Origin: a virus | Length of the DNA: 33,057 bases | IMG/VR virus record: IMGVR_UViG_3300005589_000075 | Coordinates: 1 to 33,057 of that record | Direction: 5' to 3' (one strand) | Shown here: in pieces, positions 1 to 3,957 of the stretch | Layout of the letters: every line of letters starts with the position of its first letter | How positions within the stretch are numbered: the stretch's first letter is position 1 | Position numbers and translations under genes: made by a program | The notes under the pieces: model-generated | The model's input: the letters and a program-made list of their open reading frames with translations, nothing else | Told to the model about the DNA's origin: nothing | Databases searched by the model: none

Positions 1-90
1 CTACCGTCTGTGCTTCAATCGGAGAAGCTATGTAACCCCGGTAGGGTAGGTTGTGATCCGCTTGGCGTTTCGCCGCTGCTGATGTATCCC

Positions 91-118
91 ATTATGCACA
101 TCGGGTTTAATCCGTCAA
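91..118 (-). promoter_or_regulatory. Sigma70-type early promoter pointing off the left edge
   Basis: On the minus strand a -35 box TTGACG (113-118) and a -10 box CATAAT (91-96) are separated by 16 bases; each box matches the sigma70 consensus at five of six positions. Upstream are T-tracts on this strand (A-runs at 122-128, 141-146, 150-155 and 162-165 on the plus strand), roughly helically spaced, as in UP elements or bent DNA. T7 early genes are read by host RNA polymerase from similar strong promoters next to the terminal repeat. The expected transcript would begin near position 84 and run left, with a small GGCG-AAA-CGCC hairpin near its 5' end. Confidence 0.55.
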
Positions 119-530
119 CAGAAAAAAACGCAAGTATGATAAAAAAGTTAAAAAAGCTAGGAAAATTGCGGGATACAGCCTGTTTTTTTTCCGGAGAAAG
201 CCGCTAGTGTTCGCGAACATGTGCACCGGGTACGCATCCGGACACTTAAAGGTCACTCAATCCTATTGTGGCCACTGTGGCTCACCTGGGCACAAGCGCG
301 CAAATGGTTGGCCTTTGAGCGGACCATTAAGGGATCATCAAGAGCCTTTGAGGGCGATAAAAAAAACAGATAGTGGCGGAAAGACGCGGGAATAAATCAG
401 GATGGACAGCCTTAACCGGCCGACCTACATATATTCCCTCTTAAACAGGGATTGCATAGCCTTATAAATCAATAGGTTAGCGTATGCAAAGAGCCTTTGT
501 GTGCCAGTATGTGGCGGATAGTGTGCCAGC

Positions 531-563
531 GGGGGGATCGGAAGGGGGAGGGGGTACGGGGGG
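531..563 (+). other. Potential G-quadruplex (four G-tracts)
   Basis: Four guanine runs occur at 531-536 (6 G), 544-548 (5), 550-554 (5) and 558-563 (6), with loops of 7, 1 and 3 bases. This fits an intramolecular quadruplex with up to five tetrads. The G-rich strand is the plus strand, opposite to the gene sense strand, so it could form in displaced or single-stranded DNA during replication or end processing, but not in phage mRNA transcribed leftward. The sequence feature is plain; the fold and any role are inference. Confidence 0.5.
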
Positions 564-719
564 AAGTCCGCGCGGTAGGATCATTAAGTGGGCATTCAGA
601 TTTCCGCACCAAAATAAACGGGAAGCTATAAAGCTCACCCATACCTCAGAGCCTCTCAGAGAACCCTCAGGGAAAGCAGAAGGCTCCCCATAGAGGGGTA
701 ACACCCTCAGGGAAGCTCT

Positions 720-741
720 AAGCCCTCTCAGCGAGTCTCTG
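720..741. repeat. 22-bp direct repeat, copy A
   Basis: This 22-bp sequence differs at one base from 2790-2811, in the gap between the terminase subunit genes. Around it (640-760) are further short repeats: CCCTCAGGGAA twice, and several CTCAGAG or CTCTGAG words. The pair brackets the large terminase gene. A packaging or terminase-recognition role is possible but not shown. Confidence 0.5.
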
Positions 742-857
742 AGGGACTCTCCGCGGCTCACAACAGGGCATCCTTTACCTCAAGGCTTAGAGGTTTGCTT
801 AAAGCTATACGGAGTGATCTCTAAGCTTCCTTAAAGGTATTGGTCCCCCTAAGACGG

Positions 858-896
858 GGGAACCCTTGTCTATGGATAACACAAACAGGGGTTCCC
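858..896. other. Inverted repeat, GGGAACCC/GGGTTCCC
   Basis: GGGAACCC (858-865) pairs with GGGTTCCC (889-896). Six further pairs including two G-U pairs (TGTTTG with TAGACA on the minus strand) extend the stem to about fourteen positions with one unpaired base on each side. A competing hairpin, CCCCC (845-849) with GGGGG (856-860), overlaps its left arm, so the two cannot form together. Neither is followed by a clean U-tract on the minus strand, so a simple terminator is not supported. The location between the phiOR-like promoter and the genome-end repeats suggests a role in concatemer processing. Confidence 0.45.
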
Positions 897-964
897 ATTG
901 AGTTAATCTTCAAGGTAACTATGAGCTATCTTAAAGAGTATCTTAAAGTATATCTCAGGGGGGT

Positions 965-985
965 ATCTCCTAGAGTGCGTACTAA
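965..985 (-). promoter_or_regulatory. Phage RNA polymerase promoter (phiOR-like)
   Basis: The minus-strand 21-mer here begins TTAGTACGCACTCTAGG and matches 18 of 21 positions of the site at 23560-23580, which begins TTAATACGCACTATAGG. Both contain elements of the T7 promoter (TAATACG and CACTATAGG), with the spacing between them three bases shorter. It lies twenty bases past the terminase stop, reads away from the genes into the terminal region, and so is placed exactly like T7 phiOR, which primes replication and packaging transcription at the right genome end. Confidence 0.7.
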
Positions 986-1004
986 GGGTGAGTCCGTAGA
1001 AAAG

Positions 1005-2681
1005 CTATCTTCTGCTCATCCACGCTGGAGGGGCAGGCTTACGTCCTTCACAGTCAGCGATGAACTCTTCTAGGGCAGCTTCAAGAGCAGCCTCTTCAGC
1101 CTTACGTTCAGCATCCTCCACATCAGCGATCAGCCGTTCACCCCAGTAGGCGACAGCCTTTGCGAGGGTCTCTAAGCGGTCATCATGCTTCAAGGCCCCT
1201 CTGTCTTTAGTGATGTGGGATAGCTGATAGAAGAGACGGTAGACGTTGGTGTCTACTGACTTGTAGTCGCTCTTGACTAGAGCCTTATCGATAACCAGCC
1301 GGTGTCCTGCAAGGGAAGGCTCAAGCTGTTCAATGATCCTGACTTCCTTCTGGCCGGACACTTTGTAATCTTCAAGGGTCACTGGGTAAACCTTGTTGAT
1401 CACCGGGGAGAATAGCTTGGTCCACATACCGTCCCCGAAGTTATCCTCGATGAGGATACGGTTCACCTTCTCTTCCTTTGCGATCTGAGCGAGGGTGTTT
1501 AGAGTTTCCTCTGAGTAACCATGACCACCTACGCCACCACACCTTCGGGCATAGATCATGCCTCTGAGCGTCTTGGTAACGGCGTATGCCGTCTCATCCT
1601 TCCCTCGACCTGATGGGTCAATGACCATAACAGACCCTTCGTAGTCCTCGAAGCGGTCCGCTACCCACATCGGCTTGTGAAACCTGTCACCGTCGAACCC
1701 GACGTTGAACTGAGAGAGTTCCTCTATGGCGTTCTGCTTGCCTGACCCATAGGTCACCTGAACGGGAGCCACATCCGGGTCCACGTCCATGACAATCAGG
1801 TCGTTGATCTTGAGGGGGTACTTCTCTTCGTCCGACAGACGCGTGTCGAGCATGAATTGTAGGGTGAAGCCGGTGGAGCTATACTCCAACTCGCGTTCCA
1901 TCAGGTCTGCCTCGTCGAACCTCTCAGGGTCGGTAGGTGCACCACCGTGCGGGGAGCCTGTCCGCTCCATTAGGGAAGGGTCTCCCTCAATGTCCCTCAG
2001 GAGGGCCGGAGAGAGGTACTCGCCATAGTGTTTCAGATTTTCAGAGGTAGGGTAGCGGCTGGGCCAAACACGCACTGAGTATCCCTTAGAGGGCAGCAGA
2101 CGGTAAATACTATCTTGAGACTGTGGAGTTCCCAAGTAAATCGTCTCCGCGTTCTGCTTACGGAGAGCCGCAGCTTCCTCTGTGCGAGCGGAGAGTTTCT
2201 CCCGCATTGTCTCGGTCTCCGAGTTGCTCGGAACCTCAACGTCATCAAACAGAAGGATGTCGCCACGGGAGCCTGTAAGCTGCCCGAAGATACCCACAGC
2301 TTTCACCGAGGGGGATTTATCCGGACGTGCTGGTCCAACATCAAAGATGAGAGTAGAGTCCCGTTGGCCGGGCTTGGCCCTCAGATGCGACAGAAACTCC
2401 ACCTGATTGATTATCTGCTTAATGAACGTGGTGATCTCTTGAGCGAAGGTCTCGTTGGCGGAGACCACGACAATCTTCAGATCAGGGTTCTTCCATAACC
2501 GCCATACGATATAGGCGGCTGTGATGAATGACTTGCCCACGCCACGGAACGCCTGTATGAAACGCTTTGGGGGTCCGTCGGAGAGGAACTGGGCAATGTC
2601 ATATTGTATTCTTGTAGGTTGCGGGAGGTAGAGTATCTTTGTCCAGACGAACCAGAGGAACTTTCTGAAGTCCTTCTGCAT
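1005..2681 (-). CDS. Terminase large subunit (T7 gp19-like)
   Basis: The ATPase and nuclease motor that cuts the concatemer and drives DNA into the prohead through the portal. The 558-residue product is close to the 586 of T7 gp19. A Walker A loop FRGVGKSF lies at about residues 45-52, a Walker B DILLFDDVE at about 141-149, and the nuclease domain near residue 350 begins with VMVIDPSGRGKDETA, with further acidic residues in ILIEDNFGDGMW and HDDRLE. The start is chosen at ATG 2681, which has GAGG five bases upstream; a GTG at 2687 is in frame but lies within that GAGG. It is the last gene of the late block, with the small subunit upstream across a 136-base gap. Confidence 0.95.
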   Translation of the reverse strand: MQKDFRKFLWFVWTKILYLPQPTRIQYDIAQFLSDGPPKRFIQAFRGVGKSFITAAYIVWRLWKNPDLKIVVVSANETFAQEITTFIKQIINQVEFLSHLRAKPGQRDSTLIFDVGPARPDKSPSVKAVGIFGQLTGSRGDILLFDDVEVPSNSETETMREKLSARTEEAAALRKQNAETIYLGTPQSQDSIYRLLPSKGYSVRVWPSRYPTSENLKHYGEYLSPALLRDIEGDPSLMERTGSPHGGAPTDPERFDEADLMERELEYSSTGFTLQFMLDTRLSDEEKYPLKINDLIVMDVDPDVAPVQVTYGSGKQNAIEELSQFNVGFDGDRFHKPMWVADRFEDYEGSVMVIDPSGRGKDETAYAVTKTLRGMIYARRCGGVGGHGYSEETLNTLAQIAKEEKVNRILIEDNFGDGMWTKLFSPVINKVYPVTLEDYKVSGQKEVRIIEQLEPSLAGHRLVIDKALVKSDYKSVDTNVYRLFYQLSHITKDRGALKHDDRLETLAKAVAYWGERLIADVEDAERKAEEAALEAALEEFIADCEGRKPAPPAWMSRR

Positions 2682-2778
2682 CGCCACCTCAGAGCGGGGT
2701 AATTGTTTCGTCAGAGCATTGTCTCCGTTTTAAGAGTCACTGAGCGCATGTAAGGAGGGTCGGGTAGGGTAAGCACCA

Positions 2779-2798
2779 AGAGGGCCTTTAAGCCCTCT
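2779..2798 (-). other. Hairpin with TTAAAG loop in the terminase gap
   Basis: On the minus strand AGAGGGC and GCCCTCT form a perfect 7-bp stem (2779-2785 with 2792-2798) around the loop TTAAAG, the core of the heptamer found in 245-948. It overlaps the second copy of the 22-bp repeat (2790-2811). It sits in the unusually long gap between the small and large terminase genes. It may be an RNA-processing site or a terminase-recognition site; no U-tract follows, so it is not a standard terminator. Confidence 0.45.
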
Positions 2799-2811
2799 CA
2801 GTGAGTCTCTG
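2790..2811. repeat. 22-bp direct repeat, copy B
   Basis: Second copy of the repeat at 720-741, with one mismatch (T for C near the middle). It lies a few bases downstream of the small terminase stop in a 136-base intergenic gap, while most neighbouring late genes overlap or nearly touch. Confidence 0.5.
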
Positions 2812-2817
2812 TGCGCC

Positions 2818-3078
2818 TCAGCGGGCCTTCATGTGAATAACGTTACCCTCGGCATCGAAGGAGACGCTCTCCAGCTCATCAGCGAGGGTGTCTATATGCA
2901 CCTCTTCACGGGCTGGGGCATCAATCCCATTATCCTTCAGAAACTTGGCCGCCTGCGCTAGGAGAGACGCTTGGATAGGCTCTCCGCTTGCCTTACAGCG
3001 ACGTATCTCTTCAACGAAGGAGTCGGCCACAAGGCCGTGAAGGGAATTGAGGAGTGCTTCTGTAGCGCGATCATTCAT
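2818..3078 (-). CDS. Terminase small subunit (T7 gp18-like)
   Basis: Regulates the large subunit and recognises the packaging substrate. The 86-residue product is nearly the size of T7 gp18 (89). It begins MNDRATEALLNSLHGLVADS and has the family pattern of a helical N-terminal half with a QASLLAQAAKFLKDNGI segment followed by an acidic C-terminal half. A longer open frame extends upstream, but its extra N-terminus is the shadow of the neighbouring gene, so the ATG at 3078 is chosen. It overlaps the holin-like gene by 8 bases, suggesting translational coupling. Identification rests on size, helix pattern and position directly before gp19. Confidence 0.85.
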   Translation of the reverse strand: MNDRATEALLNSLHGLVADSFVEEIRRCKASGEPIQASLLAQAAKFLKDNGIDAPAREEVHIDTLADELESVSFDAEGNVIHMKAR

Positions 3079-3283
3079 TGTTTTTGTCCTCGATCTCCGC
3101 TTTGATCTCTCTGAGCAGGTCTCTGATCTCGTTGGTTTCCTGCTTGATTTCACGGAGCTGTTCAATCTGCTCATCTTGGCGGACGTTATCCAGCTTGTTG
3201 CTGATAACAGTACCACCAAGGGACAGAAGGCCCGCCACTGCGACGGCTTTGAGCGTCCCTGCTAGGAAAATGTCTTCAGTCAT
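3071..3283 (-). CDS. Small one-span membrane protein, holin candidate (gp17.5 position)
   Basis: 70 residues: a short N-terminus (MTEDIFLAG), one hydrophobic segment at about residues 10-28 (TLKAVAVAGLLSLGGTVIS), then a long charged helical tail rich in Glu, Lys and Gln that should form a coiled coil. T7 gp17.5, the class II holin of 67 residues, lies at the same place between the tail fibre and small terminase genes, and size and topology agree. A holin would permeabilise the inner membrane so that the amidase encoded at 31523-32035 reaches peptidoglycan. There is no obvious Shine-Dalgarno sequence, and a strong hairpin (3293-3319) ends 10 bases before the start codon. A spanin-like role is the alternative. 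Confidence 0.6.
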   Translation of the reverse strand: MTEDIFLAGTLKAVAVAGLLSLGGTVISNKLDNVRQDEQIEQLREIKQETNEIRDLLREIKAEIEDKNNE

Positions 3284-3292
3284 TTTGGAGTT

Positions 3293-3319
3293 GAGACCCC
3301 GAGTTCACCTCAGGGTCTC
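3293..3319 (-). promoter_or_regulatory. Hairpin upstream of the holin-like gene
   Basis: On the minus strand GAGACCC-T-GAG pairs with CTC-G-GGGTCTC around a GTGAA loop, giving 11 pairs counting one U-G. The U-G pair would be a C-A mismatch on the other strand, which fits function in the leftward transcript. It ends just upstream of the holin-like start codon, where no clear Shine-Dalgarno sequence is seen. It could be an RNA-processing site or set the timing of holin translation. Confidence 0.45.
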
Positions 3320-3334
3320 CCTTGTGCGTGTGGA

Positions 3335-3496
3335 TTAGTACCGCCGCTTGTTGATGGAGCCTTTACGTCGGCCGCCACTGGAGCTTCCAGAGCGAGGGTC
3401 GATGTTGGGATTGCGAGCGTCACTATACAGCCGATAGACGTGGTAGGCTACAGCTACTGCGGCAACGCCCAAGATGAGGAAGAAGATTGGTTCCAT
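3335..3496 (-). CDS. Small membrane protein, 53 residues
   Basis: An ATG preceded by AAGGAAA eight bases upstream opens a 53-codon frame. Residues 4-24 (IFFLILGVAAVAVAYHVYRLY) form one membrane segment at the very N-terminus, followed by a Ser/Gly/Arg-rich basic tail ending KRRY. The topology suggests an inner-membrane anchor with a positively charged cytoplasmic tail. It lies between the Ig-like protein and the holin-like protein, so a part in lysis (second holin, antiholin or pinholin) is possible, but no family was recognised. Confidence 0.6.
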   Translation of the reverse strand: MEPIFFLILGVAAVAVAYHVYRLYSDARNPNIDPRSGSSSGGRRKGSINKRRY

Positions 3497-3522
3497 TTTG
3501 ATTTCCTTTAGGTTGATTTAGG

Positions 3523-3957
3523 TTACTGGGTGCCGATCTCAAAATCGACAATGATGCTTGGGGAGTAGACGGTCACGCCACCTGCGACGACCTTACAGCG
3601 GAAGGTGGCTGTTTCGACACCAACGTTGGCCTTTGTGAAGGTTGTTGTGGCGGCTGAGGGACTGTTGGCTGTGATCGCCGACGATCCACTTAACTTCTCC
3701 CAAGTGAAGACGTGGCCCTCGCCTCCCACAGGGGTGCAAGTGACGGGGGCTGTTGTCGCGGGGGCTGACGGGCCTATCTTAGTGAGAGATGTTGGACTTA
3801 AAGATGCCGAGGTCAGTATGGAGTTAATAACTGTCTTCCAGATACCGGCGTCCTTTATGTGAAGCTTCTTGACCTCTTTCCAGATACCGGCGTCCTTTAT
3901 GTGAAGCTTCTTGACCTCTTTCCAGATACCGGCGTCCTTTATGTGAAGCTTTGGCAT
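3523..3957 (-). CDS. Ig-like tail-associated protein with three 14-residue repeats
   Basis: 144 residues in two parts. Residues 3-44 are three tandem copies of a 14-residue unit, KLHIKDAGIWKEVK, the last ending KTVI; this resembles the short KDGGxWKxV repeats found in many phage tail and receptor-binding proteins. Residues about 50-144 look like an immunoglobulin-like beta-sandwich: Thr/Ser/Val rich, with a Cys-Trp-Cys core (VTCTP, FTWEK, FRCKVV). Its ATG overlaps the stop of the 981-residue fibre gene (TAATG), so the two are probably translated together. A role as fibre tip, accessory adhesin or capsid/tail decoration is inferred from context; no exact family is claimed. Confidence 0.7.
   Translation of the reverse strand: MPKLHIKDAGIWKEVKKLHIKDAGIWKEVKKLHIKDAGIWKTVINSILTSASLSPTSLTKIGPSAPATTAPVTCTPVGGEGHVFTWEKLSGSSAITANSPSAATTTFTKANVGVETATFRCKVVAGGVTVYSPSIIVDFEIGTQ
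3838..3950. repeat. 42-bp tandem repeat, 2.7 exact copies
   Basis: Units start at 3838, 3880 and 3922 with a period of exactly 42 bases and no differences seen between the copies until the third runs into the start of the gene. The period is 14 codons, so frame is kept. Lack of synonymous differences points to recent duplication or ongoing copy-number change. Confidence 0.9.

Larger units (their letters stand above)
245..948. repeat. CTTAAAG heptamer array (SRL/SRR-like)
   Basis: Exact CTTAAAG is found at 245-251, 798-804, 830-836, 930-936 and 942-948, with close variants at 440-446 (CTTAAAC) and 786-792 (CTTAGAG). T7 carries arrays of a related heptamer, CCTAAAG, on either side of its terminal repeat (SRL and SRR). 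The match in motif and in location, just past the large terminase gene, suggests the same role in concatemer handling or end maturation. The copies here are fewer and less regularly spaced than in T7, so the equivalence is inferred. Confidence 0.45.
1..1004. other. Gene-free terminal/concatemer-junction region
   Basis: No open frame here has a good ribosome binding site or a recognisable product. The stretch holds control sequences instead: a phage-type promoter (965-985), five CTTAAAG heptamers, an inverted repeat (858-896), a short-repeat cluster rich in CTCAGAG and CCCTCAGGGAA (640-760), a run of four G-tracts (531-563), A-tracts (122-165) and a sigma70-type promoter (91-118). In T7 the same place, after gene 19, holds phiOR, the SRR repeats, the terminal repeat, the SRL repeats and then the early host promoters. 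The order here matches that plan, so the physical genome ends are probably within this interval. The exact terminal repeat cannot be placed from this window because only one copy would be present. Confidence 0.6.

Noticed and set aside
10-1073. Open frames on both strands in the left terminal region (for example 10-207, 207-395, 477-761, 484-693)
   Set aside because: No convincing ribosome binding site or family features, low-complexity Arg/Ser-rich products, and the region is full of repeats and control sites.
3320-3334. ACACGCAC-AAGGGAGA sequence before the holin-like gene as a phage promoter
   Set aside because: Shares the GCAC core, but the initiation part is one base short and the upstream part is poor.
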